64,000 bases of DNA from Dipteronia dyeriana (lineage: Eukaryota; Streptophyta; Magnoliopsida; Sapindales; Sapindaceae), in contig CM065296.1 of NCBI GenBank assembly GCA_032871835.1, positions 57,554,186 to 57,618,185 on the forward strand, given 5' to 3'. Made by a program: the position numbers and the translations under genes. The notes below the pieces were generated by a model. The model was not told the DNA's origin. It saw nothing but the letters and a program-made list of their open reading frames with translations, and made no database searches. Of the stretch, positions 1 through 10,576 are shown piece after piece. Position 1 is the stretch's first letter. Each line of letters starts with the position of its first letter.

Positions 1-218
1 TTAAATTTTTCTCTCTCAAAATTTTCTCTTAGAAAAACCTTCCATTGGCCGAAATTTTACTCTAAGAAATCATTAGGCTGGCCGAAATTCACAAGGGTAT
101 ATATATAGGATCACAAATCCTTTCCTAAGAAGGATTTACTTGGTTGACAAGAATCCTTTCCTTATGTGAATTTATTTGGTAGTCATGAATCCTTTTCTTA
201 AAGGAATTCTAACCTCTG

Positions 219-265
<47 letters not shown>

Positions 266-1902
266 CTGGCCGAAATTCACAAGAATATATATTAGGAACA
301 CAAATCCTATCCTAAAAAGGATTTACTTGGTTGTAAAGAATCCTTTCCTTAGGTGGATTTACTTGGTGGTTAAGAATCCTTTTTCTAAATGAATTCAATC
401 CTACACCAAGACTCCTAATCCAACTCAAAAGTGTATTTGTAACCATATTAAAGACTTCCTAATTTGATTAGATAAATAATTCATTTTATTTATCCACTTA
501 TCAAATATAGTCTTTAATATTAATTATACTACCAACAATAGTATAATTTAAGGAGACCATCTCCAACTAGGAAAAAGATTTTGACTTTTAATTAAATAAT
601 TAATTAATCAACAAACTAGTTAATTTCCATTTAATTAAATGGCAAAATAAAAAATAATATAATTAAGCTATTCTAAATAGCCTTGCCGCCCATACCATAT
701 ATATGGGCCATATATTTTTTTTGTTATTTAATTAAATCCATTGGACCTTAATAAAAAAGTCCACATGTGAACTAGACCAATTCTTACAAAAAGAAACAAG
801 TTCACAAGCCTTAATACAATTCTAGATGTACCCCTAAATTGGTCCGTTAGAATATATCAAGTGATCCATGCAAGTTCGTGTGGATTAGGGATCTTGGCGG
901 GCTATTTAAATTTAAGCTCCAATAGACACAACCCAATCACAATCAACAAATGATTCACTTAGGTCCGATCTAATAAATTTTAGTTCATTCCAATAAAGAA
1001 CTAAAATTGAGCTCTTAAATAAAGATAGAATAAGTTGATGTTACTCATTCATACCCTAGACAACCTTATTGGAGAAAGTGTATCCTCGTGAAGAATACCA
1101 GTAATCGCCAAGAGCTCATAGACCGCCTATAGCTCTCCAAGTTTCCATATTTACTCATATGACCACATTTTGAACTTGGATATTTTGACTTGTCCAGAAG
1201 CCATGTTTCAATAGACACTATTGAAAACTTAACGTTTAGATTTAATATCCATATGATGCTATTCTACTCTCAATTAATAAATGGAGCCATAATGTCCATA
1301 TCTATAAATGAAGTCCTCTATCGATTAACAAATGAATACCACCAAACTATCGAGGATAGACTATGCTATATAATCGTACTCATTGATAGCTCAAATGATA
1401 ACACTTGCAACCATAAGTCCATCATTTATCTCAGGATTGAGATAGACTCTCTGATTGTCTTCAAATGAAAAACTTTTATCTATTTACGGTTCAAGATAAA
1501 GTATTTCATTGTGATCCAATTCAATGCACCTGGTGCACTAGATTCTTTTGCACAAAGACACTACACTTTGATGATTTTAGGCTCATCATAACACATTTGA
1601 TCCCACTCAAATACTAGCAAAAGAATATACAACTTTAACAAGATAAAGGCGCCCAACCTTTGTCTTAAGTTGTGAATATTATTCAAGACTAACTAAAGAA
1701 TTGATCTACCTCATACATATCTAGATGTATGAACAATTCTTCTTTTCTTAGAGTCTTTTGACCTTATGATTATTTACTTTTGACATTTATAATAATTAAA
1801 CTATAAAAGCTATAAGATTTGTTAAACTAGAAATTACTTTAATAATATGAAAAGATTGTCAAATACATTATTATACTCTTGCTATCGAGCATAATCCTAA
1901 CA
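1..1902 (-). repeat. Copia LTR, family C1, truncated by the window edge
   Basis: Non-coding LTR that aligns along its length with the LTRs at 12681-21278 and 25186-27666. Position 1 corresponds to about position 520 of the 2.48-kb LTR. It ends in CCTAACA at 1902, the same terminus as the other two, so its parent element reads on the minus strand. The sequence directly after it (AGAAG...) resumes a gypsy RT that is uninterrupted at 31930-31950 in another copy, so this LTR was inserted into that gene. AGAAG (1903-1907) is the expected target duplication, but its partner is outside the window. It could be the 5' LTR of a minus-strand element or a solo LTR. A TA microsatellite lies at about 220-262. 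I see no gene here. Confidence 0.85.
221..262. repeat. TA dinucleotide microsatellite in the C1 LTR
   Basis: Nearly uninterrupted AT/TA run. The other C1 LTRs have CA-then-TA runs at the matching place (about 19450-19505 and 25818-25886), so this is a length-variable site inside the LTR. Confidence 0.8.
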
Positions 1903-3240
1903 AGAAGAACATAAGGATGACCTTTGTAGAACTTTCATGATCCTAAAGGAAAACCATATGAGATTGAACCCCTCCAAATGTGCCTTCGGGGTAACTGCGG
2001 GAAAGTTTCTAGGCTTCAAGGTTCATGAGAGAGGAATAGAGGCTAACCCAGAAAAGATCAAGGTTATCCTAGATCTAGAATCCCCCACGTCACTCAAACA
2101 GGTTCAAGTCTTGACCGAGCAGATAGCAGCGCTCAACAGGTTCATTTCTCTATCCACCGATAAATGTTTCCCTTTTCTTCAAAGCTATCAAGCAGGGAAG
2201 GAACATGAAATGGGACGAGGAGAGCGAGCAAGCCTTTTAAGCTTTGAAGATGTATCTGTCAAGCCTTTCATTACTGGTCAAGCCAAGTCCCGAAGTGGAG
2301 CTACAAATCTACTTTGCAGTTTCAGAAACTGCAGTGAGTGGGGCCTTGGCCAAGGAATGTGGAGATGGAGTCCAGCGACCTATCTACTATGTAAGTCACA
2401 CCTTAACTAAGCCAAAAAAGAAATATACCCTTCTGGAGAAGCTCGCCTATGCCTTGGTGACCTCGGTAAGGAAGCTTCATCCCTACTTTCAAGCACACTC
2501 AATAACAGTAGTGACAGACTAACCTCTTCATCAATTCCTGTAAAGGCCAGACGTGTTTGGAAGACTGGTTTTATAAGCCCCAGAACTCACCAGTTTGATT
2601 TAAGGTATAAACCCAGGACCGTAATTAAATCCCAGGCTTTGGCGGACTTTATGGCAGAGCTCTCAGTGCCCCCAACGACCTCCGCAGCGATGAATATAGC
2701 TTATGAAAAGATTCTAGAGTCCAACAGCTGGCCAGTAGGCTGCATGTCATGGATCCTCTACACTAATGGAGCATCCGGGCAAGCTGGGGGAGGTGCGAGC
2801 CTAGTCTTGATAGACCTAGAGGAGACTGAGTGTTGCCACTACTTCAAATTTGAATTTAAGGCCACTAACAATGAAGCAGTGTATAAAGTACTCCTAGCCG
2901 GGATGAAGGCGACCGCCAAGCTCGGGGTCGATTACCTTCAGGTCAAGAGTTACTCATTACTCATAGTTAATCAGGTTTCTGGGGACTATCAAGCCAAAGG
3001 GGATAACATGATTGCCTACTTGAAGAAGTATAGCCGCTTAACAATAAATTCAAGGGATTTAAGATCGAGCAGGTACCTCGACAATGGAATCCTCGAGCTG
3101 AAGTCCTAGCCAAGATAGCTGCGAATGGTGGCCAGGCCTTGCCACAGAGCGTCCTTTTCCAAGTGATCTCCCTACCAAGCACAGTATCACGCAATAAGCT
3201 TATACCCTAGATCGACAGCAATATTGGATGGACCCAATAG
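1903..3240 (+). pseudogene. Gypsy A pol remnant: end of RT, RNase H
   Basis: The reading frame at 1937-2230 (MRLNPSKCAF, then KFLGFKVHERGI) matches the segment after the YxDD motif in Ty3/gypsy RT. A second frame at 2244-2522 continues into the RT-RNase H connection (YYVSHTLTKPKKKYTLLEKLAYAL), and 2639-3109 carries the RNase H-like domain with NNEAVYK and a C-terminal IEQ/VPRQ-like stretch. Frame changes separate these pieces. Where RNase H families have a catalytic Asp, this copy reads YTNGASG, so the Asp codon appears to have become Asn. The upstream RT, protease and gag are missing because the copia LTR sits at the left edge. Element B at 31920-33200 is the best internal comparison. Confidence 0.8.
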
Positions 3241-3289
3241 TAGATTATCTCTAAGAAATAAGGACTCCCAAAGAGCCTAACCAAGCTAG

Positions 3290-4460
3290 AAGAATTAAGA
3301 GGCTCTTAGTCTGATATTTCCTTGTTGATGGATACCTCTATAGGAGGGGCAGGTCTTTTCCCCTACTATGATGTTTGCATCCAGATGATGCCAAATGGGT
3401 ATTAAGTAAGGTTCATTATGGGTAATACGGGAACCACGTTGGTGGTAAAGCTCAGGCATATTAGGTACTCCGCATGGGGTATTACATGCTAACTATCCAT
3501 CAAGATGCAAAGAACTTTGTTCAATCCCATGAACTATGCCAGAAGACCTCCAATTTGAGCCACCCCTCACCGGAGCGTCAGTCTTCTCTCAGCTTGCTTT
3601 ACCCTTTTAACTATGTGGGGAGTCGACCTGATTGGACCACTTCCAACCACTCATGGACAAGCCAAGCATGCTACTGTGGTGATAGACTATTTCACAAGAT
3701 GGGTCGAAGCCGAACCGCTCTCCCAGATATCGGAAGAAAATACAACAATGTTCATAAAAAACAATTGTAGTTTACAGATTCGGGACTCCTCTTATTATTA
3801 TAGCTAACCTCAAAAAGCAGTTTGATAACGGTCGATTAAAAAACTTTTGCAAAGGTTTGGGAATCAACCTTAGACTCGCCTCAGTAACCCACCCTTAGAC
3901 TAATAGGCTGGTGGAATACATCAATAAAACTATTAAGATGCTGTTGAAAAAGAAGTTACAATAGAGGAAGAGCAGATAGGCCGAGGAGCTTCCCGAGGTT
4001 ATTGGGCTTACCGTACTATAAGGAGATTAGCCAACAGTGAAATGCCCTATACTTTAAACTTTGGGTTGAAGCAGTTCTTCCCATCGAGCACGAACTAACC
4101 TACTTCAGAGTTCAACATTTTAAGCTTGGAAGCAATGAGGATAAGCTTCGAGCTAGCCTAGATCTCTTGAAAGAGAAGCAAGATCGAGTAGCTGAGAAAG
4201 TAACAATTTACCAGAGCAAGATCGCTAGGTACTTTAACAAGAGAGTTAAAGCTCAAAACTTTAAGGAAGGGGACCTAGTTTTAAGGAAAGTAACCTTGAA
4301 TACTAGGAAAATGTCAGATGGGGTCCTAGGGCCCAACTAGAAAGGACATTATTTGGTAAAGGCAGTGGTCCGCAATGGGGCTTATAAGCCCGAGGACATG
4401 GATGGTCGCTCCATCGATCACACCTGGAATGCAGATCACCTGAGGAAGTATTACCCTTAG
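3290..4460 (+). pseudogene. Gypsy A integrase remnant
   Basis: The pieces in order are: a zinc-binding N-terminal region (about 3400-3600, GYY..TIHQDAKNFVQ and ELCQKTSNLSH); the catalytic core at 3613-3780 (GVDLIGPLPTTHGQAKHA, YFTRWVEAEPL); a VEYINKTIK segment near 3910; and a C-terminal part ending with DHTWNADHLRKYYP and a TAG stop at 4458-4460. Integrase would insert the element cDNA into chromosomal DNA. The frame is broken at several places, for example between the core and the C-terminal part, so this is a pseudogene. The same end point and protein end are seen in B at 34469. Confidence 0.78.
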
Positions 4461-4639
4461 ACATGGGACTCGTGAGCAGACTACCTCCATTTAAGTTTCA
4501 ATAAAATTTTCAACAAAAATGTACTCCATTTTTTATCAATAAAGTCTGCTTTCTCCATTTTTGGTTGTAATATACAATAATTTATCCATATCCAACTAGA
4601 GACTACACGGGTGGAGACTACACGGGTAAGTCCGACATA

Positions 4640-5035
4640 GTCATCTTAAGACCAAGGATTAGTTGGGGAAGCCCCCTCGCTATCCTTGATGCTGGACGGG
4701 CACCACCCCCTACCAAGAAGGATTTTAGTGTAAGAGCATAGTTGTCATCCAGATCTCGAGACCAGGAAATAGCCCTCTTGATGCATTGGTCAGGCTACCA
4801 CCCTCAAGAAGGATCTAAGTGTAAGAGCATAGTTGCCATCCGGATCTCGAGACCAGGAAATAGCTATATAACCCTCCCGATGCCTTGGTTACCACCCCCA
4901 AGAAGGATCTGAGTGTAAGAGCATAGTTACCATCCAGATCTCGAGACTAGGAAATAGCTATATAGCCCTCCTGATGCCTTGGTCGAGCTACAACCCCCAA
5001 AAAGGATCTGAGGGTGAATACTAGCCTATAATCTC
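4640..5035. repeat. Short tandem repeat in gypsy A 3' UTR, period about 91-97 bp
   Basis: About four copies of a unit containing GTGTAAGAGCATAG, CCAGATCTCGAGACCAGG, AAATAGC and a GATGCCTTGGTC/CTACCACCCCCAAGAAGG stretch. The same unit is expanded to about nine copies at 34690-35560 in B and is absent from C. The rest of 4461-5445 is non-coding 3' UTR; I see no gene in it. Confidence 0.85.
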
Positions 5036-5445
5036 ATAAAGGGACTATTCACTATAGTCATCAAGCTAGAATTTTTTGCTGAGAGTGGAGAGCTCGAGCT
5101 AGCTGTCTGTTTTCAGACTTAAAAAAAGTTTTATATCTCATTATCTCCACCAAGATTCGAGTAATTCAAGTTATCTTATAGGTCGCATCTCGGTCGGGAT
5201 AGGGAATGAAGCAAGAGGATGTCAGTCAAGTTAAAATTCGATGAAGCAAATTTGAATGAAGTCTAAAGCCAATGATCATTAATAGTAAGGGAGCTTATCC
5301 CCCTATTGGGCTACAATTGTCAAACAGGGAAACCAACCCTAGGTTCCAGGCTATATAAAAAAAAAAGCTAATTAAACATGGCATGAATAGAGTAAGGTGC
5401 CACCCCTCTTTTTCGGGCAGTCAAAGCTAGTCAAAATGGGTTACA

Positions 5446-8063
5446 TCAAGCTCCTGCATCTTTTTGATCGCCCCAAGCTGCTCCTCTTCCATAATGGAGT
5501 ACAACCTCCACCTCTCCTTCCAATGGTTGCTGATCCTGGTTGGCCACCATATGTATCCCTCATTTTGAAGGATCTTCAACTACCTGCCGCTTAGCTAGAT
5601 CCTCCTCTAGAACCCCATTGATCACCGTCATTACCTTAGGAGGAATGGAGGAATCATAAAGGGTAGCGAATGGCTCCATCTCGCTCTTTTCGAAATCCAA
5701 CTCTCCTCTAGAAGATTCTTCATGAGGGCCTTGGCTTCTGGTTGGCTTCCTTTGGGCTCCACGGGCTGAACCCCCATCGAGAACTCCTCGGGACCTGATG
5801 CTAGGAAGGTTGTAGTAGGAAGAGGAAGGTCTGTCATAGATATTTACTTCCCGGCTACCGTCCCGCTAGAAAGATCGGTTCCATCACCCTCGGGGTGAGA
5901 CATCAACGCAACCTTGGCCATTATCTCCTCCCTATCCCAACCAGCTATGATGGGGAGGTCGAAGGGAAGAGGAAGAGCTTCTGCTACTTGGTAGGAAGTA
6001 TAGAAGTATCCGCCACTGAAAGAGGCACCCACCTCGGCCTGAAGTTTAGCTACTTGGGCTTACAGACCTTGACTTTCTAAGTCCAACGCCTTTGCTTGTT
6101 CCTTCCAAGAATCCCACTGACTAGCTCGACATCGAGACCGGAGGGCTTATTGATCAAAATATCACTTTAACCTCTCGTTGTCACAATAAAGCTTAGCTAG
6201 CTCCGCTTCCATCCCCTTCTAGCTAGAGGCCATCTCTTGTAATAAGTCTTGAGCCAGCCCCAACAATTCCATGGCTGGCTCAGCTTCCGCTTCAGCCTTG
6301 GTTGCCTGGTCACGGAAAGAAGCCATTGGGTTGCCCATGGCCACTTGGAATTTGAAGGCTTGTAAAAGAGTTCAAATTAGGAAATGATTAACCAAACTAT
6401 TGCATGAGAAGATAAAAAGTGAAGACTACCTCGGCCAAGAGGGCAGATCCCTTGGCGATCAGAATATCTATGGGCATTGAAGCTATCATAGAAAGACTGC
6501 CTCCGGGGCAGAAAGCAACGAATTGTCCTATGACCTCGTCTTGAGAGGCAGAGCTAGACTGATTTGGTGGGCGAACAAAGGGAACCCCTTCAACACTAGC
6601 CTCGGGGTCCATTAAAACTCAGGAGGCTGGGAATGTAGATGGAGATATAAAAGTATATGGCAAGCTTGAAGCCAGTGAGACAAGAGTAAAAGCAGGTGTA
6701 GGGACAATTATAGTAGGAGCTGACGTCGCTGCATTAGCAACTTGAGAAATAATGACCTTTTTACCTCGCACCTTGGTAACTCAAGATGCGAGGAGTGACA
6801 GCTTGGACTTGTGCTGGGAAGAGGACAGAGCAAAAGTAGTCGAAACCCCATCTAGAGTAGTTGGCCCCCTTTTCTCTAAGGAATCCAATGGATTTCCTGC
6901 ATCGATTTGGCAGAAAGGGGAGGAGTGTGAGCTTGTTGGACTTCACGGGAAGTTGGAGCATAAACAAAAACTGTTAAAGAAAAAAAAAGGAAAAAAAAAA
7001 GTAAGAGAAGAAGGAGAGAAATGCCGTCAGAGGCGAGCTAATCAAAGAAACAAAACAATATGGCTCAGCGTTACTTATGAGGAGTTGCATCAGGAAATTC
7101 GAAGATAATGGTTTACTCAGTGAGAATCAAAAGGATCAACGGTTGGGAACTTCAGATTCAAATAGTTCCTAGCAAGGACGGCCTTTAGCACAACCTTAAA
7201 CTCTACAGGCAAGGAATCCCGGCCCCACAACCTTATTGAAAGTGGTGGGAACTGTGAACTCATGCCCGCCATTGAAGGTTGAGCTTCCCAATCCTTTCCC
7301 ATTAGGATCCACTCCTCCTTCCAAGTAGTATGTTTCCTCGAAGCATCAGGGATGATGAAATTGAGCTTGTTCTTTGCCTTGACATAGAACTAACCTCGAG
7401 GAGTCCCAAACAAGCTTCCAATCCAAAAGAGGTATGCTAACTCCTCAGATCCGGGCTCCCAGGTAACCTTGATTAGCTAGCATTGTTCCCTCCAAAACAC
7501 GAGAAAGCCGATCAAATGCCTCCAGAAGCCGGGTGTCAACTTGAGGGGAGCTATCTGTAGGGAGTTGAGAGCCCACCAATGAGTAGGATGAAGAGAAAGC
7601 CTGACCCTGTTCTTGAAGGCCGCTACATGGATAGAGAGCACTCCTTTGGGCGGATTGAAGACGTCACAATTCCTTTAAGGAACCATGAATGAGATGCTGT
7701 TAGAAATACCGAACTTGGTCCTCACACAATCGATCAATTACGGATCAAAAGTAGAATATAGGATGACTCTAAAGTCTTAAGGAAGAGGCCTCGCTGGAGA
7801 AGGTCCAACAACTACGACTTGACTCTTTGCAAAGGTGTCGTCCCTCTCTCCTTCGTCAGAATCTTTATTGACTAAGTTCAGTGGGTTGTCAAGTTAATTA
7901 GAGAAGCCGAAACTGATCGAAACGTTCCTACCAACCGACGGCGCTGACGGAGTGAGGAAACGTCCCCATCGCTCGAATATTCTCTCACCCATTTCCTTTG
8001 AACTGGGCTAGAGGCACCAGTACCCTCTACCATAGCCTCAATAATGTCAGCGGAGTTTGACAT
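5446..8063 (-). pseudogene. Antisense ORF (aORF) of gypsy A, Transposase_28-like
   Basis: This gene runs opposite to pol. Its ATG is at 8061-8063 and its presumed end is a TGA at 5446-5448, where B and C also end. The N-terminus (MSNSADIIEAMVEG) matches the starts in B and C. The middle part carries WRHLIGFLVFWREQC and KAKNKLNFI, resembling the 'putative gypsy type transposon' domain (PF04195) known from plant retroelements. A coiled-coil-like stretch lies around 6130-6330. The molecular role of this protein is not known to me. Many stops interrupt it, including TAG codons near 7467 and 7393, which C also has where B reads AAG or CAG. A conserved TATA-like motif lies about 127 bp upstream. 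Confidence 0.72.
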
Positions 8064-8185
8064 TGTCAGATGTTAGGTTTAAAGAACAAAGAAAACGGTG
8101 AAGAGCTTTTCAAAGGTTGCAAAAGATAGGGGTTTTCTATAATTTAAAATTTGAAAGAAAGAGTGAGATGGGTGAGAAGAAGTTG

Positions 8186-8200
8186 GGTATAAATAGAAGC
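8186..8200 (-). promoter_or_regulatory. TATA-like motif upstream of aORF A
   Basis: On the minus strand the sequence reads CTATTTATACCCAACTTC, about 127 bp before the aORF start. B has TTTTATACCCAACTCC at 38826-38840 and C has TATATTTAAACCCAACC at about 10433-10448, each at a similar distance. Conservation of the motif and its spacing in three diverged copies suggests a core promoter for the antisense gene. Confidence 0.55.
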
Positions 8201-8427
8201 AAAAGAGGCAGTGACGTGAATGAAATCTTCCGAGGGATTGCCTCGAATCACTAGAGAGGTCGTAAAGTAGCTGGATTATCTTAGGGAATACACCGGTCTT
8301 TTCCTGCCACATCACTAGTATAATTAATGAGGAGATTTCTACACAGATTAGGTAACGGTAAAAGAGGGAAAATTTCCCCATTAAAATAATAAATCTAACT
8401 TAAACCCCAACTCAATCACCGGTGTTC

Positions 8428-8443
8428 AAGTCAAAGGGGACTT
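8428..8443 (+). promoter_or_regulatory. Polypurine tract of gypsy A
   Basis: A purine-rich AAGTCAAAGGGGACTTC stretch directly precedes the 3' LTR start at 8444. This is where plus-strand priming occurs in LTR retrotransposons. B (39074-39087), C and F (both as reverse complement) keep the same tract. Confidence 0.7.
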
Positions 8444-9620
8444 CTGTTAATAGCAAATTTTGGCTAAGGGACCAAATAGAAATTTTTCACTCTCCTAACC
8501 CGAATCAAAGCCCGAGTTCACCAGTCATTGAACCCCAGGTCCTAAGGGTGAGCCATAGAACTGCCCCATAGAAGCGAGGAAGGGTCATCGAGCTTCAGAA
8601 CTATTAAGAATGGAGCCCGACATGACCAGATCGAGCTCCTTACACCAACGCTGGAATTTGGGCAAAGCGAGATATGTTGTTATCGAGGCTTTCAGAGATT
8701 GAAATTACCTCGTAAACTCTCCAAAAGCCTGCCAACCTCTCCAAGCACAAAGGGGGCTTTAAAGGTATCAGGTTCACGCTATAGTTACGTTCCAATTCGC
8801 TAAGGAAAACTTGAACCCATCTTGATGAGAAAAAGGAAGCTCGCATAATCCACGCTCCCCCCAATGAGTGCCCACAAGGTCGTCTCAAGCCCTAAAGGAT
8901 CAGGAAAGGTCAGGCCGAGATTCTGGTACCAAAATTAAGGTAGGAGTATACCTCGCTCTACAAAAAAATGAACAGGTAACTCGACGACCTCCATGAAAAA
9001 TCATGCCATAAATACACACAAAATCGTATCTACACATCAAAAAGCATTAAAACTCTGCGTACGTGTAAGGCAAAAGATTGAGTCCAAAAAGGAAACAAAC
9101 TTATCTCAACCAAAGACATTCTTGGATCCAATATTGATTTGAAGTCACTGACTTTCAAATAAACGATCCCGTCTAATAAGAAGGGAACGGATTCTTAGGA
9201 TCGTGGCAGGCGATTTACAAGTTTAAACCTACTTGGCCCATGTATAAATAGGTCCAGGTATGAATAAGAAATGGAAGAAGAGCGGGCTGGATAGGAAATA
9301 GAAAAGGAGAGTTCTTGAGTCTTCGGCCTAAATTTTATAATCAGAACACAGCCTCCAATATTATCTACTATTCAACAGGCAAAGGTTGCCACCCTACTGT
9401 ATCCTGGAGAGATTTAGAGTGTTTAAGAGTCTTTTGTACGATATTCATAGTTGATAAAAAAGCCATTACATTCCCGTCTTTATTGCACTTATATTCATAC
9501 ATCCATCTTTATTCTATCAGGTTAAGTACCTAAGGTACCAACCCTGGCCACCACCTACGTGGTAGTGGTCTCGAGGGTGTTAACAAGAATTTCTATTATC
9601 GAGTAAATTCTCCGTTAACA
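8444..9620 (+). repeat. 3' LTR of gypsy A (1177 bp)
   Basis: It starts TGTTAATAGC after the polypurine tract and ends CTCCGTTAACA. It aligns with B's LTR at 39088-40228 and, inverted, with F (41055-42065 plus 63318-63410). Conserved internal landmarks are a stretch near 8510 (AACCCGAATCAAAGCCCGAG) and GGTACCAACCCTGGCCACC near 9535. I see no gene in it. Confidence 0.85.
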
Positions 9621-10161
9621 TAATGAATTGAAATTTTCTTTATATTTATTTCATAAATCTATTTACAAATTACATCTTTAGGGTGTAAACCCTAACAGTC
9701 TTGGTGTTAGGAGCTTGGTCCGACCCTTCCTGGTCCATTTTTAAGCTTAAATTGACAATGTCATCGCTCTTTAGTGCAAAATAAGCTTCAACGAGCTTCC
9801 TCCTACCTGCTTAGATAAATTCGATTCTTCCCTCGGTGAAATGGAGTGATACTATTGTACAAACTCGATGCCCAAATGGGTTTCTTTATGCGACTGGGTA
9901 AGGTAACGGGCTTTTAGGGCAGTCGTGAAGCATTTCGACCCCTGGGAGACTAGGTCTTCCCTTATCGACCTAGCTTTGAGCTCTTATGTCGAGTTAAAAA
10001 GCTCGTTATATTCACATCAAGCTTCACCTGAAGTGTGTCTAGAGTGTGGGTGACCTCGCCTTACTTCGACAGGTTGTACGGTAGCCTGACTCAAGGAACC
10101 CTGGTATCTTGCCAAATCCAAACCTCCATTTGGGGAGTGAAATGGAGTGATACTATTAACA
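9621..10161 (-). repeat. LTR remnant of gypsy C, diverged subfamily
   Basis: On the minus strand it starts TGTTAATAGT right after a polypurine tract, as A's LTR does, but the body differs from A, B and F except for patches (for example AACGAGCTTCCTCCTACCTG near 9792, compared with F near 41757). A 21-bp direct repeat GTGAAATGGAGTGATACTATT lies at 9836-9856 and 10137-10157. No TTAACA end is visible before A's LTR, so it may be truncated or continue beyond A. The origin of about 9621-9700 is unclear. Confidence 0.5.
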
Positions 10162-10176
10162 GAAGTCCCCTCTGAC
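10162..10176 (-). promoter_or_regulatory. Polypurine tract of gypsy C
   Basis: The minus strand reads AGTCAGAGGGGACTTC immediately before TGTTAATAG, the same arrangement as at 8428-8443 in A. It marks the boundary between internal sequence and 3' LTR and fixes C's orientation. Confidence 0.65.
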
Positions 10177-10431
10177 TTGAACACCGGTGATTGAGTTGTT
10201 GTTAGAGTCAGATTTCTCGTTGTAATTAGGAAATTTTCCCTTTTTTTTAATAACCAGAATCTAGGAAAGAATCCTCTCACTAAATGCAAGTGAAACGTGG
10301 CGAGAAAGGAACGGTATATTTCAAAATAATCAAGGTGATTTACACTAGTCCCCAAGAATCGAGGCAATCATTGAAGATCTTGCCTTCTTTTTTGCTTTCG
10401 TCATCGACGAAACTGGTTACTATGCCATTCA

Positions 10432-10456
10432 CCTATATTTAAACCCAACCACGTGG
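10432..10456 (+). promoter_or_regulatory. TATA-like motif and G-box upstream of aORF C
   Basis: CTATATTTAAACCCAACC lies about 140 bp before the aORF start and is followed by the palindrome CCACGTGG, a G-box core. The A and B copies keep the TATA and CCCAAC part but not the G-box. Confidence 0.5.
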
Positions 10457-10576
10457 TCTTCCTTCTTACTTTTCTCACTCCTTCAAATTTCAAACTCTCA
10501 AAAAATCTTTTCTTCCTTCGCCCTCTCGAGCAACACCTTTATCTATTTTTCATCAAACTTAAAATTTTACACCATC

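Larger units (their letters stand above)
1903..9620 (+). mobile_element. Ty3/gypsy retrotransposon A, Tat-like, 5' truncated
   Basis: The order is pol remnant (RT end, RNase H, integrase; + strand), 3' UTR with tandem repeats, an ORF on the opposite strand, a polypurine tract and a 3' LTR. A gene on the opposite strand between pol and the 3' LTR is characteristic of Tat-lineage elements such as Grande; there is no chromodomain. The 5' half is cut off by the copia LTR ending at 1902. The 3' LTR ends TTAACA at 9620 and is followed by TAATG, a possible target duplication that cannot be confirmed. Copies B (29756-40228) and C (reverse strand) share the layout. Stops and frameshifts throughout mean it is dead. 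Confidence 0.8.

Noticed and set aside
1190..1468. 92-residue frame in the C1 LTR
   Set aside because: LTR sequence; the frame is not kept in the other C1 LTR copies.
5631..6080. Several overlapping frames on both strands around 5400-6100
   Set aside because: They lie within the decayed 3' end of aORF A; the plus-strand ones have no counterpart in B or C.
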